Below are positions 33,947 through 48,504 of a stretch of DNA of 64,000 bases, in pieces (the stretch's first letter is position 1; every line of letters begins with the position of its first letter). Position numbers and translations under genes: made by a program. Source of the stretch: Viscum album (Eukaryota; Streptophyta; Magnoliopsida; Santalales; Viscaceae); NCBI GenBank assembly GCA_963277665.1, contig OY728119.1, forward strand, positions 319,506,206 to 319,570,205, given 5' to 3'. The notes under the pieces were generated by a model. That model ran no database searches. It had not been told where the DNA came from and saw nothing but the letters and a program-made list of their open reading frames with translations.

Positions 33947-36825
33947 CACTAGTGAAAAAACCCAAAATAACACCAGTTTATTTTTATTTTTGACGTTAGT
34001 TTTAAATTGAATTCTATAAAAGAGATGTTAAAAATATGGTTATCAACATCTTTTTTTCTAAAACTGATGCTGAAAATAATTTCTTTAACAGTTTTTGCAT
34101 CTGTTTTTTATAAAACCAACGGTAAAATTGAATTTAGACAAGATTTTCAACATCAATTTTATCTAATACCGACGTTGAAAATAATTTTTTTTAGAAAAAT
34201 TTTCTTCTATTTTTTAAATAACTGATGTCATAATTAAAAAATTTATTCATAAAATAATTAAAATTAGACTTCCAAAAAATATAAACCCCTGTAAAAATAA
34301 CAAAATATACAAAAACAGTCAAATAGAATTTTTCAACCAATGCCTCCTAAAACATAAATGCTTATATCTAGTTAATACAAAAAAATTTCTATAAATTTTT
34401 ATTATAATGTAAAATTCAAATAAAGATACCTACAATCAGTGACTTCAATAAATTTTATGACATTTTAATGTCCCATGACTCCAGAATTTACAGTTCTCGC
34501 ACCACCCAACTATTCATTGATACCAAAGACATTATATTTGAGTTATTGAAAAATTTACATGGATTACAGATAAAGATAAATGCATCAGTAAATATAATAA
34601 AAAATTAGATAAGGACATTTTAGAGGAACTTTAGAGAACTCAATGATTATGATGTACTTATTATAGTCATGTGGCTAGTCCTAAAATTCAATTCATTATG
34701 GATACCAAGTACCATGCATGAAATTGATGCCATGTAGATATCTTGTACATGTTCACACATTATCATTGTTGTATGACTCAATACTCAATGCCTTAAAGAT
34801 ACCATGTAATGTGATTAATTATATTTTGGATTGTTCTCAGCCACTTCAAATGTCTTTTTTATCCTTTTCGCTTGGAGTAGATGCCAGAATGACATGGGTT
34901 CATCTCAGCTTGAATAGTACATAGCCTCTCATCCCATGGTTTATTGATTATTTATTCTTTCATATACCAATAATAAACAAAAAAACCAATGTTGAGTGTA
35001 AATTTTTTTAGAAATTTCATAATAATAAACTTTTAAAATTAATTAGAATTAAAATACACATACCTGAAATTTACTGTATGCTCAATTTTTTTATTTTTGA
35101 AGCATTCAATTGTTTATTAGTCATGTCAAACAGCTAATATATAAAAAGTGTTAGTTTTTTGAACCCCTGTATATTATTATTTATAAATTTAAGAATATAA
35201 ATCCCCCAAATATTAATCTAACATAACAAATAGTTCGAAAAATTAGATTGAATATGGTTCATATCAGATTGGGAATAAGACTATGAATCGTTGATTTCAT
35301 ACAATAATATTGAATGATAAGAAATTATATAATAGAATAATATGGAGTTTAACTTTCTCATATTTACACAAATCACACATGGAAAAAAAATCTAATCAAT
35401 GTTTTTAAGATGTCATTTAGCAAATTGAAAAAAATTATCAACTCCTTTTTCATATTCACTAGTGGGTCTTCGTCGATAAACCCAATTACGATCCATTAAA
35501 TACCAGATATCACAATATATTTGTTGAATATTTTAAAGCATATAAACATTAAAATATCAGTCTTAAAATATGTAAACAAAAACACTTTTAATAAAAACAA
35601 TTGATAACCAGATAGAAAATATCAAATATGAAACAAATTTTAAAATAATATTCATTTTGTTTTCATATTATATACATACGTGTTATATTGATATTATAAT
35701 TTAATTATAATATCATTCTTCTAAATTAACTAGTTCATTTTACATAGTTGCTTCATTATTTCGATGTTGCATGAGTCAAAAGTATTGAAGAATGCATTAA
35801 ATTAAAGGATGTAGTAACTATATTTGGTGACATATTATTGGAGTCAATATAAAAATATACAATTTGTTGATAGGTTATTTAGGAATGTTTGTTGAAAGAA
35901 TATTTAACCATGCCCTAACACATTTAAATCAAAATCTAAACTAATAATTAAATCAAATCAATAAAAAAATTGATTGATAAATGATATACCTACACAATTT
36001 AAAAAAACATACAAAATTTTAAGTTCAACTTGAATAAAGATCCTCAATCCAAGCTGAGCTTAATATAATGACTTCAAAAAACAAACACTACACAATATAT
36101 ACCAACAATGATAATACAAAACTAAAAATAATGATAGACAACAGCTAAAATCGAACCAACATTGATAGTCACGTAAAATATGGTTATAGAAGAAGAAATA
36201 AAGAATTGAAGATAAAACAATAGATAAAAAAGAAGAACACAAACCGAAAATTGGGAAGACGGAACAAAGTCGTCAACAATGGCCTTCCTAGATCACAAAT
36301 AGAGCATCAATGATCGTCAGGAGTCCAATGTTATGCAGTGGGTTTCGATTTCGACGATCAAAAAAAATGAGGGTTTCACAAATCTGATTAATTTTAAAAG
36401 AGTTTCGGCATCAGTTTTGTTAAAAACTGATGCAGAAAATTTAAAAAAAAACATTCGGCGTCGGTTTTGAGAATAACCGACGCTGATAATCTCTTTTTAG
36501 GCGTTTTTTTTTACCAAAACCGACAGCGAAAATAAACAGGTTTCTTTGTTTTGGCGTCGGTTTTAGAGAAAAATGAAGCCGAAACATCACTTATTTCGTC
36601 GGTTTTCTTTAAAAACGACGTGAAAATGTTTTTTAAATTTTTGGCATCAGTTTTCATCAAAATCGATTCCATTTTTTTGATTTTCCACATCATTTTTCAC
36701 AAAACCGATGCAAAATATCATCGTATAATTGTTTTTGGAGTTCGTTTTACTAAATACCGATGCCATAAATTTCCCTCAAATACTATTGGTGTGGGTTTAT
36801 AAAAAACCGATGTAATTGGCTAGTG
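33947..36825 (+). mobile_element. CACTA (En/Spm-type) DNA transposon, non-autonomous, decayed
   Basis: Begins CACTAG (33947) and ends with its complement CTAGTG (36825). Both ends carry clustered subterminal repeats built on a small palindrome, GCGTCGGTTTT...AAAACCGACGC; several clear units lie at 36408-36815 and more decayed ones at 33970-34240. Such arrays are where the CACTA transposase binds. The 2.9 kb interior is AT-rich with no transposase recognised. No 3-bp target duplication is visible (CGA left, GTG right). It lies inside element E's pol. Confidence 0.8.
36408..36815 (+). repeat. CACTA subterminal repeat array, right end
   Basis: Roughly eight to ten copies of an imperfect hairpin of about 45 bp, with arms of the form GGCGTCGGTTTT and AAAACCGACGCC, separated by A/T runs. 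Well kept examples are at 36463-36494 and 36551-36587. Open frames on both strands here are by-products of the palindromes. Confidence 0.78.
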
Positions 36826-37294
36826 GTGTTTTATCTTATAGACTAGGTTTTCCATAATGTTTAAAATTTATTTAGAATCCATCGATTGGGTATGTAGTGG
36901 AAGTTATCAATGATGGGTGTGTTCCACTTTTATTTCGTAGATAATAATTGGATGGTGTTTTGTGATATTATCTTACCATTCCATATGACTTTGATTCACG
37001 ATGAAATTCATGTTTCCTAACTGAAGAGGTAAGAACTAGATATTTCCAATATGATTGAATGAGAGTATATTGATCTTAAAACAGAAAACAAAGTAGTTGA
37101 GAAACCAATTTATATTATACATCACTATGAAATGATATTGTGTGGAAAAAATATAATGTTATTATATGTTCCTTGGTACTGTGGAAAGGATATCAATAAC
37201 AAATCTGTGAGGGAGTTATTAATGAGGTAGTAGCATCCTCTAATTATTGGGAGCCCAATAACATGATAATTTTTTTAGGATAGTGTTCTTTCAT
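36826..37294 (+). pseudogene. pol: Element E pol remnant: linker and chromodomain region
   Basis: Resumes E after the CACTA element: DEIHVS.LKR.ELDISNMIE.EYIDL (36997-37075) matches the DVFHVSQLKRY linker of chromoviruses, followed by EKPIYII and a decayed chromodomain up to about 37230. Stops are frequent. The continuity of domain order on both sides shows that the CACTA element split an existing pol. Confidence 0.72.
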
Positions 37295-37308
37295 GGTGGG
37301 GGGAATCA
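37295..37308 (+). other. Element E polypurine tract
   Basis: GGTGGGGGGAATCA resembles the A tract GGTGGGAGTAA and is followed three bases later by a possible LTR start, TGCACAATAGG (37312). Confidence 0.6.
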
Positions 37309-37311
37309 TTA

Positions 37312-40300
37312 TGCACAATAGGATAAATATATGCTTTTAATTATTCTTGGTTTATCATTTGGTTCATTCTGGAGGATTCCAGGAAAAAAGGGAAGAAAAT
37401 GATGTTTTTTGGGACGATAGGCTAAGCATACGATTGGTAGATTGTTTTTTGTAATATTTTACTATGGAACAGTGAGGTTATAGAAGATTTTTAATGGGTT
37501 TAGAATGGTTATACTAAAATTATTCAAACCAAGGAAACTGTATAGGGTCTTGGAGATCAACCATGGGTGTTACATGTTTTCAAAAATGTTTACCCTAACT
37601 AAGTCGCTAGTACCAGTAGGCCATGTGACTTTGTGTTAGAGTGATATTAGGCACAACATGTTGTCACATGGTTAGACTAACAGTGAAGCATAAACATGTC
37701 TAGAATAGAGATAGATTTTTTAAAATTTCCCCCTATAATTTTATACAAAAAAACGTCCTCATTGTCACCATTTTGTTCAACATAATAAGTTACTATCACT
37801 GTAAAGTATTATTCCATGTGATTCAGGGTGATGTTTTGTTTTTCTAGATGGATCACTTCAAGGTATGTTGTTATTTTGTACCATTTTTCACTTTACATTC
37901 TATATCATCTCCAAATCCCTTCTTTTATTGTCTTTTTTGAACCCAACTGAACTATGGAATCTAGATATAATTGGTTTTATGGGGGAATTATGTTGTTTAT
38001 TTTGGATATAGGAATGTGAGGACATGTTCTAATCATTCTCTATCTATTTTTTCAAAATTAAATTTTTTCCTCTATTATTAAGGTAGGGGTTACTATAAAA
38101 AAATTTCAATATTGAATGCTCTTTATTTATTGTAAATTCAATTTGTTTATTCAATGAATTATATAAATTTAGTGGTTTTATATATGGGTTTTCTTAAATA
38201 ATGTATTAGTGAGTGCTTAGTGGTTGATGAAATTCTTCAATGGGGGTTTTTGGTTTTAATAAGTATTCAAGCATGAAAGAAAAAAAGGAATTGGTATGAG
38301 AATATTTTCATTAAATGTAAGAATTGTTGTTAAATAGATATGACTAACTATGAACATATTTTAACTATGAGTGTCTTAGAAGACAAAATTTTCTCTCCTT
38401 ATTTGTGTAAGGGGATATGAGGTATTAGGTTATGTTATTGTGTGTAAGTCCTCTAGAGGTTATATTAGTAGGATCTTACATGGTCTTGGATTGGGGGTTT
38501 CCATTTAGTTATAATATATATTAGTATAGGTTAGAGCCTAAATGGTGTGCTTTTCCATTTATGATTGTTAATTATATGAGAGTATTTTTCAATGATATTT
38601 TCTCATATGTATTATTATGATATATCCATGGTTGGTTTTTTTAATTAAAACGATATTTCACATACATGAAATATTTTGGGGTTTGATAAAAAATGTATAC
38701 ACTTATGAAATACAAGGGATGATTTATAAAATTTTATATTTTAAGAAAATGATTTGTAGGTAGAATTTGTTTTAAATACAAAGATGATAGATTTTTTGTT
38801 TTATTAATTGAATATATTATTTGGTTGAATAATATTTGTATTTTTTGTCACCCCAAATTTTTTCATTGGGTGGTTAGATATATATTTTTTCAGACCATAG
38901 GAAATGGGAAGGTAAATATATAGCATGTTAGTTTCTATTAATGCCATTGTATTCGTAATAGGATTTCTTGGAGGAGATGGTTGGTCGAATGAAAATTGAT
39001 GGTATTGTACTGTTTGACATTTTATGTTTAACTAGTTTGGTATGGTTTTGTATGTCTCATTGATATTTTCTCATTCTTACATTATTGGTTTCATTTGTTT
39101 TGGGTTTTACAAGATACATGTTTCTTCCTTTTTTCAAATATTACTATGCAATATACCATGTTGGGGAACTTGTTTAGTTGATCAAGAAATGTTAATTAAC
39201 CTTATATTTTTAAAACATTTCAACTATATGAATTTACTAAAAAATTCAATTATTACATATCTATTATTCATGTGTTGATCAAATCAATATGAAGGTAACA
39301 TTTTTCTTCGCGAATTACACTCCTTGAGATTTGTTTTGTATTAAACACATAAATTATTTTATGTGTTCTATGTGCTCCGTAATGAATTTTTTATATCCTG
39401 AAATAATTTTTTTTGTAATTTATGTTCAATTGAATTTTCTCACATTCAAGATATTTTAATTTAAATTAAATTCATGATGTATGTTATTTATTTACATAAA
39501 TTATAATTATATGATATTTTTTACATGATAGGGACCATGATAAATTTTTATGGTGTTCAATTAATTTAATATCCCATGAATGTATTAATTTTTTTTCATA
39601 AATATTTTTATATACCTACCCAAATAAGGTCATTTCCATAAAATTTATTTTTACCCATGTATGACCCCATTCGTAAGAGGTTTTTATAACTAAATATATA
39701 TTCATTGATTTATGATCATTAGCAAAACATTATTTCATATAAATTGGAAAAATTCTTCTTCTTGATTTTATTATATGGTATTCTCTATTGTTTAAATTTT
39801 TACAACATTATCCCCCTTTTAAATATTTATTTATTCATGGAGTATATTTATCTATAGGGATATTATCAATTAAATACTCATTTTATTGAGTTATGGGTTT
39901 TTACCTTGACCCTTTTTCTTTAATGTATGGTTTCTAAAAACCAAATATTATTTATATGTGTTTTTTAATTCTCTTTGGGAATGATATTTTTTAATATAAA
40001 CAAGTTTTTATAACTATTTTTTCTATCATGGTTTTCAAAAATGTTTTTTCAAATTTATTAATAAATTTCATTTCTTTCCATTATCAAACATTTAATATTT
40101 GGATCCAGAATTTCCTATATAAATATTTGTGTAAATTTCAAGACAATTTTTTGAGGATTTATCTATGAATTATTTTTCTTTAATATCATTCAATTTAAAT
40201 TTTTAATACATTTATTTTTAATGGGACATGTTTATTTTTCTCTTACATCAATTTTAATTTTTTTCTATTGTCTTTTAAATTTTCACCAATATTTTCCTTT

Positions 40301-41000
40301 TTATATCCCATAGGATTTACCTTCATTAGATTTCTGTTATGCGATTTACACTAAAATAAATATTTATATTTATATTTTTGGGGATTGAACATACAATATC
40401 AAACAATTCAAGTCTTAATAATGTCTAATGTGATATCTTCTGAAGAATTATTTTGTGATGATTTTATTTTTATATTCCAACATAGTAATTATTTTCATTT
40501 ATTACAATAATGATATGTTCTTTTACAACCATTTGGATTCTTTATATGGATTACTTATGTAATTTTCTTCTCTATCAATGATATTATCCATCACCACCTT
40601 TGTCTTGTTTAACCATTCCATGTAAAAAAGTTCTACATTTCCTACAATGGAATTATATTATGAATACAATTTTTCCCCATTTCATTAATTTAATGTTGCT
40701 AACCTTGGTAACATCCATTGATTAAATAGAGAAGTTATTTTATTATCCATATAACATTTTATATATGTGATGTTAATAGAAGGCAACCTATTATATTTAT
40801 TTAATTGTATTTATATAGAATGTTACTGAATATCATTGGATGACCATTTATTTTCAATGGGATTATCATGTTGATGATTTATTAATATGATTATATTTGA
40901 AAAGCATATGAATCCCATTTCCATTCCATTGCTTCATTATGATATGATTAAGATAATTTAATGGTGAAAATTTGTGTATGGTAAGTCTTTTGGTGGCTAT
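37312..41000 (+). repeat. Probable element E 3' LTR, interrupted by F
   Basis: AT-rich, non-coding sequence after the PPT. The far end and any continuation after F could not be fixed. Apart from small unconvincing frames I see nothing else in this 3.7 kb. Confidence 0.4.
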
Positions 41001-43753
41001 TGTGACTTTGTTTTTCCTTACATTACTATTACATAAATTGAATGTTTTAAAATATAATAGTATTAAAAAACAAAGATCAAAAGGATTCTTGTCTTTTGAA
41101 AATTATGACCATACATAAAATTTACCTAATAAAATATAAATACTATTTAGTCCCTTCTTCTTTAGTTTCTTAGTAGCCCTCATGTATTATTTAGTATAAG
41201 TATTCAACTGAGGATATACATAATATAAAGTAGTGAAATAAAATGTATGTAAGAGGATAGATAAGAAAATTAATCTAAATAATATCGGTGAGAATAATAA
41301 TAATATCTATCCTAACAAAAGTGTGGTATCATCATCATATTTATGAGGGGAAACGATAAATAATAAAATGGAATGTGAGAATGCTTAAAAATAAAAAATA
41401 TTGTATTAGTGGTCAACTACCCCATATATTGTTGAGAAAATCTAGATTCATGTTCATGCATATTGAACATTATCTAATACGATACACAACATTATCGAAT
41501 GCATTTACGTGTTATATAATTCCGAGAACACCCTTCACATAATAATATTTACATAATATTGCATGTCACATAGAAAATATATCATTCTTACACATAAAAT
41601 AATGAATAGATTGAAAATATGTTTTAGTATGATTTATATAATAATAAATTCTAGAATAATCTTTGGTGTTCCCAAAATAAAAATTTAATAACATTCATGG
41701 CTTAGGAATCATCAATTTTGAATGAAGAAGAAACAATAACAAGAAAAGTAAAAGATACATTTAAAGAAGGAAGTGTAAATTTAGAAAAATCATTAAATTT
41801 GTCACAATTTTTTTAATAACATGCATGTCCTTGAAATTAAATGTGAAAATAAATTTTAAGAACATATCCTGAACATTTATACAATGGACGAGAGAACTGC
41901 CCAATGAAAGTAAATGGGTTCGAGAATCACCTTATGTTATAAGTGAATTATTTATTCACATTATTAGCCAGGGAAATAAAGTTATATTAATTAATTCATA
42001 AATAATGAACCTATTTAATATGAATTTGATTAATTAATATTTTATTATTTACATTTATGGCCATTTTAAAGAGTTATAGAGGACACTTTCATCATTCAGG
42101 AGTGTTTGTTTTCTAGGTTTCACTTATAGGTTCACTTGTATATATGTATGGAAGATCATCTTAAATGAAAATACATTCACATAATTTAAATTATATGTTT
42201 TTAATGAAATAAATTATTTTTAAATGTAAATAATTTTTTTAGATATGAGTATGATTAATTAGATATACCATTTATGAGAACTGTTTAAATTAATTTTGAT
42301 GTTTTTGGAACACAACAAAATAATTTTGATTTATTTTTTAATATTAGGTACATATGTTATCTCTAGAACATAAAAAAGTTTATCAAATAAATTTTAAAAT
42401 AATTTTCAACAATTATAATGGTTTTTCTACCAGGCATGAAGCTTCTAGAGGATAATTTCAGTGCATCATCCATAATGGTGGTGAATTGACACATCATGAA
42501 TGATGATTTCATTTTTATAATAAAATTGAGAGGAGAAGGGTTTTGATGCTGGAATATAAGATAAATAAAATAAAATTCATGTATATAAAGGATACTGGAG
42601 TTATCAATCCACTTTAACATGGTGAGGTGAGTATAGAATAATAAAATGAATGATAATGATAATAAATTACAAGAAAATGGAAGAAGATATTACCTCTAGA
42701 ACTATTCTCTTTGAGAACCACCTTAGGTAAAATAGATTTGGTCATTTTATTGAAACCAAAGTCCAGTGGATGTTAGTAATAGGTTTGGTATTAATATTGT
42801 CTACAATATGGAAAATATTCTAGGATATTGATGTGTGATGGGGAAGAGGTGGTATTTATTGGGGAGAATAGGGGAGTTATTTTAATAATTTTATTGAACA
42901 GTTTATTATTGATTATCAATATTATGATTATAATTGATTCCCATTAATAATTATAGTAAATATAGAATTGAAGTTTGATATTATGGTACATAAAATATAA
43001 ATTCCACATGAAATATTTTATTTAAATTATAATCTTATATACCAAAAATCACCATATTTCAGTATTCACCAAAAATTCAATTATATTAGAAAAATCACAA
43101 AAAATTAACATGACTATTTATTGACATGTAGAATTTAGAAAATACCATCATTTTATGAAAATAAATTTCTAAATATGATAAATAATAATAATTATCACAA
43201 TTTTAATTTGTTAGAAAAATAAATATCTTAAAATTGTAACTTTTTTTGGAACACTTTGAAAAATTTGTTAAGGACTCATAAAATTTCCTCTAATAATAAG
43301 GCAAAAAAATTTAATTTAAGAATATATTTTATGAAATTTAATTTCCTTTTAAATCCTTTTATTAACTTTATAATTGAGAATAAGAATTTAATTTTTATAA
43401 AAATAACAACACTTAATTTATCATTTTTGAAAAATTTATTTATTTATAATATGATATAATATTATCATATTTTCAATTATTATATGTATAAATTTTATAT
43501 ATACTTCTATTGGTGAGATTACTATTCAATTGGTCATATTACTAATCCTAATGGTCCCATTACTATTCCAAATGTCAAGTTACTATTTCATTGGTATATG
43601 TTCCTTAATTTCTATAAATATAACATATTTAATTATTCATCTATGACAATAGAGATTTTTATTGAATATCTATGTTGTGTATGTGTTTTATACCATATAA
43701 CATAATTATAATAATGGAAATTCTATTGATAAATTTTTGGGCCTTTATATTCA
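41001..43753 (-). repeat. Element F 3' LTR (2.75 kb)
   Basis: Plus-strand left edge TGTGACTTTG (complement of an LTR end AAAGTCACA) and right edge TTTATATTCA (complement of TGAATATAAA). Aligns with 48505-51266; clear shared blocks are CTTACATTACTATTACAT (41018) and TATAAATATAACATATTTAA (43612). Confidence 0.82.
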
Positions 43754-43765
43754 TCCCCTTATTTT
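43754..43765 (-). other. Element F polypurine tract
   Basis: Plus-strand TCCCCTTATTTT, that is AAAATAAGGGGA on the element strand, abuts the 3' LTR. Confidence 0.65.
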
Positions 43766-46700
43766 GATATTTCAGCCAAATATTTTTTTTTTACAAACTG
43801 ACATGACAAAAATTGGTTGTACACATCCTTAACCACTTCTATCAGTTCCCATTCCCCCTATTTATACTTATGGTTAGCCCATATTACATTGACCAAGTGA
43901 GTAGTCCTGTAGCATATAAATTATTCTCTACTTTCCACATCTTTACTGGATTCTCATCTTTTGAGAGATCAACATCCATCTGCACAACCATAGGATTTAG
44001 TACATGTGAGGTATTTGGTACAGAATTCCTCAAGACATATATATGTACTACATTATATACTTAAAAAATGGTTGGTGAATGTGTTAGTCTACATGCCACA
44101 ACTCTGACATGATCAAGAATCTTGATGGGTTTGATTTACTCGGTACATATCATTATCTTCTTCTCGAATATATGAATCCTTTCCCATGGATATATACAGA
44201 TGAAAATGATGTATCCGACCTCAAATTCTAGGTCTGATTGATGATTATATACGAAGATGGTCTATCAACATTATGCTTCTTTGATGTGATGTTGAATGAT
44301 TTTCAATTAATCCACAATTTCTTTGACCATTTATAGTCTTATAATCATACGTTCATATACTTCATCCAAACATGCCTATGTCCTACAATTTTACCCATAA
44401 TGGGATTATTATGAACTGATTTAGGTTCTTTATTAGAAATTGTTATAATATGATATCTCAACAGGTGATAAATGATGGTACTATTTTCCGTAAAAATCCA
44501 TAAAACATTCTCTCAACATGTATTACTTTCTTAGAATAGTGAAATTATATTGGACACAATTTTGAGGATGATAAGTTATACTATTGTTTAGGTTAGTGTT
44601 TAGGACATGTGGGATAATTTTACAAAACATAGTGGTGAATCTTAGATCTCAATCATATACAATCAATAGTTGTACTTTATGAAGCTTTGCAACATTTTTA
44701 ATCTATATCCATTCGATTTGATCCAGAGATAATTCCTCTATAATTGTGATAAAGTGAGTTGTCTTTGTAATAAAATCCACAATAACCCATATATAATTGT
44801 TTCCTATGGATGTTTTCAATGTTCTGGTGATCAATTCCATGGTGTTGTTTTTCCATTTCCATGTTGGTATTGGTAATTATTACATCATCCTATCATTTTT
44901 CCTTTTTTCATTCAATTGATAAAATACCATGATCTTTTGGTATATTTAGTGATCTCCCACTTCATATAATCTCAGAAATAGTTCTCCCATAGATGATGAT
45001 ACATCAATACAATTACTATGTGAATAGAGAAATTTGAGCTTTATGCCACATTTTGAAGGTCTTTCATTATAAATGGATAATTTTGAACACATATTAGGGA
45101 CCCAATTCTTACGAATACTTCATCATAAATATTAAACTATAATGATATCTCGTTCCTAACAACTTCCACCTTCCATTGAATTTCCAAATTAGTTATTTGA
45201 GAAATCTTTATATTCTCCATGTGGGATGGTTTAGATGTCAATTGATAAATGATTGATGATGTTCCTTACATAATGATTCCCATGTATATCCATTAAAAAT
45301 CCTTGAATATTAGATCCTTCTCAATAATAATCATTCATAATATTATATGTTACCTTCTAATTAAAGAATATACCACTTTATTTTACTTACTATGATGCTA
45401 TTGGATTTATTGGTCATAATCTTTGATGAGATCTAACCATATTTTCTAGGGCCTATTAATCTCCTTATGCGTGAATATATATTTGAGGCTCTTATAATCA
45501 ATATATATTTTAAAAATTTTCTCCTAAAAGATAATTCTTCTAGGGTTTCAACAAGAAGATATCATCTACTAATTCTATGTCATGGGTGGGAATGTTTTTG
45601 TTCGTTAATTTTTAACTTTCATGAGCTGTAGGATATCACATTATCATTTTTCATTGCAAACATCCCAATACATTATTTAATGAATCACTATGTACCAAAA
45701 ATAGTTCCCCACTTATGAAAAGTGTGAGTATTGGCATGGTGATCAGCCTTGTTTTTAACTCTATTATGTAGTCATGATATTCACTATTCTAGACAAATGT
45801 TTCTCCCTTTTGAGTCATATTTGTTAGTGGGTTTTAAATTCATGATAATTTCTTCATAAATTTTTAGTAAATCCCACATAAACTAAGTAATGTATAGAAC
45901 TTCATTACAAATGTTGTCTTAGGACACTCTTGGATTTTTTATCTTCGATGTTTCCACAAATATTCATTTAATACTTATAATGTTCCAGATGTTAATACAT
46001 AGTCTTTATTGAAAGAAAATTTACATTAATTTTCATATAGATTCTCTCTTTTTGTGGTATTTTGCATGATATTCAAATGATTCAAACATTACTCCTTTTT
46101 CATATAGTTTATCATAATATCATTAATAATGACTAAAAAAATTTTGTGAGGTAACATTGAAAGACTATATTCAATAAGTTCATGTATATTTGAAGAGATT
46201 TAGGAGTCCAAAAGGCATCACTATTAAATCATTGTGTCTGTAAATCATTTTAAAGGTAATATTAGTAATATCTTCCTTTTTCTATTTTAATTGGTGATAT
46301 CCTTACCAAAGATCCACCATAGAGAAATACTTGGCCCCCCAAAGTTGATTAAGCAAGTATATTACTCATGGAAGGGGTTAAATTTTATTAATCTATATTT
46401 TTTAGTTCACATTATACAATGTAGAGGCGAATTGATCAGTCTTTATTTTTGATGAAGATTACCAGCATACCCCATGGTGAAGAACATGGTTGTATGAATC
46501 CATTGTCCAGTTTCTCGTGTAACATCTTCATCATTTATTCCAACTAAATTGTGGATATTCTATAAGGTGTATTTGATATAGTTAGAGATAAATGAATATG
46601 TTAAATTGGGAATTAAACCTCTAATCCATGAGGAAGAATAGAAAAAATTTTAGGGAACCAATCAAAGTAGTCTCTCAAAGTGTGTATATCATCGAGCAAG

Positions 46701-48489
46701 ATTCACTCTTATATCTCAATCATTTGAGCTATATATGATTTCTCTTAACATAATAATATCCACAATTAAAAGGATGACTCTAAAAGAGATTCATTGTCAT
46801 GCTTAAACATATATAGAATTGGAGGATTCCTTGGTATATGAAGTGTGGTACCCATTTCATAACCATTGATGTTGGCTTTGTATAAAGATAATAAATCCAC
46901 TACAAATATGCATCAAACATCCATAAAAGAAAGTAAAAAAAATTGGGTGGTTTGGTCAAAAACGTTAACTCAGAAGGAGTTATATACTTTGGATGAAATA
47001 ATTTCCCCCTTTTCTATTTTCACATATAACTAAACCTCCAAATTTGTAGGCGATGTTTTAATAATTCTACTAAACTTTCACGATACGAATGAATGCAACG
47101 AACCAGATTAAAGTAATATTTTCTAAATTCTGGAATGAATAACTAGAACATATTTCACCACATCATTTTTTGTTTCAACCTCTAATATAGTGATGAAATA
47201 ATAGTTACTGAAATCCATTGGCTTCGGCAGATGCGAATAACTATTACCCTCAAAGAGTTGAGGATTACTGCACTGGTTTCCATAGTACCCTCATTCATAT
47301 AGTTAGAGAATTGATCCATGAGTTTTTGTCTCTTTTAGTCCACCAAATTTTCAATCATATTCATGTATCTTTTACATTCATTATATTCATGTACTTATCT
47401 CCAACACATGATGAATTTCCCTTTCCCTTTGAGGAAATTCCCATGATGCTTCTCCCAACTTTTTTGACGTGTGAGTGGTTCAGTTTTCATTCCACCATTT
47501 TCATTTGAGCCTCTAGCATGAAAATTCATCTTTCTTTCAAATATCCATAGACATGGTACCATTCAAAAAACTCCATATCAATGTTGATAAAACATAAACT
47601 TCTTCATAACTCTCAAAATCTCAATTTTTTAGTGCATTTCAAAGGAGTGGTTTTAACCCACAAAATAATATATTGAGTTTTCAATCATTGTTGATAAAAA
47701 AAATTAGGCATACCATGTAAGAATTATGAAATTTTATTCATAAGATGTGATAGATTCATCTTCATTTTGATTTAGCTCTTTGTATTATCTCTCCATCTTC
47801 ATCTAAATAGTTCAATGAAAATTCTTATTTAAATATATGTTCTTAGTGTCTTCCCATTTTATCTTTTCATTTTCATCCTTTTCCTTAGTGTTCATAATTA
47901 ACCCCCTCCATTGGTCATCCTTTACATATAAAGTATAAACAGATAGATTATCCTCCTCCACCATAGTATACATAATCACTAAATATATCTTCTCCATTGA
48001 GTTGACCAATAATTATGAGACTAGTGGATAAAATGATTCGCAAATATTTGGTGGCAATTTCCTTATAAAAGAATCAATATATAGTTTCTCTGACATTGGA
48101 GTTGGAGGATCTTCAAAAATTTTCAAGTTATTGTTCGTATCTTGAGATAAATTGGATACCATTTCTAGGATATTTTAATCCCCATCCCTAATTTCATTGA
48201 GGATTTCATTTGGGAAATAGTTTCATTATCACTTGAATAGATTGTGGCCTAGTTTCTCATAGTTCCCACAATTTTCTATAAAGAGATGATTTGATCAAAA
48301 AAAGTCCACATGTTATTAATTAATAATTTATTGATTTATTAAATTAACTCTAATGTCATATATTGTGGGATCCATATGCATATAATTTTCTATAAAAAAA
48401 ATCTTCTAGGGTTAATTTTTTACTCATTCTCATACTAAGGGTTATAAATAGTGTAATCTAATAAAATTTCCCAAAAGAACTAAAATGTG
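43766..48489 (-). pseudogene. pol: Element F gag-pol, heavily decayed
   Basis: Translating the minus strand gives, in polyprotein order, RT QLWGAKYFSMVDLW.GYHQL (near 46350-46290, motif A region) and RHNDLIVMPFGLLN (near 46240-46200). RT motif C reads INDIM, with the first catalytic Asp replaced by Asn (near 46120). RNase H YIDYKSLKYIF follows near 45505-45470, and integrase WKW...TMELITRTLKTSIGN and YIWVIVDFITKTTHF near 44855-44750. Gag should lie at about 47300-48250 but is not clearly readable. Distances from the PBS match element A. This is a long-dead copy. Confidence 0.82.
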
Positions 48490-48500
48490 ATCTGATACCA
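48490..48500 (-). other. Element F primer binding site
   Basis: Plus-strand ATCTGATACCA, that is TGGTATCAGAT on the element strand, four bases from the LTR edge; initiator tRNA-Met type. Confidence 0.82.
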
Positions 48501-48504
48501 ATTA

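Noticed and set aside
36511..36802. Overlapping 60- and 83-codon frames on opposite strands
   Set aside because: Both come from the palindromic subterminal repeats of the CACTA element, giving repeated K-T-D-A-type wording on either strand.
33944..36828. 3-bp target site duplication for the CACTA element
   Set aside because: The flanks are CGA and GTG, which do not match.
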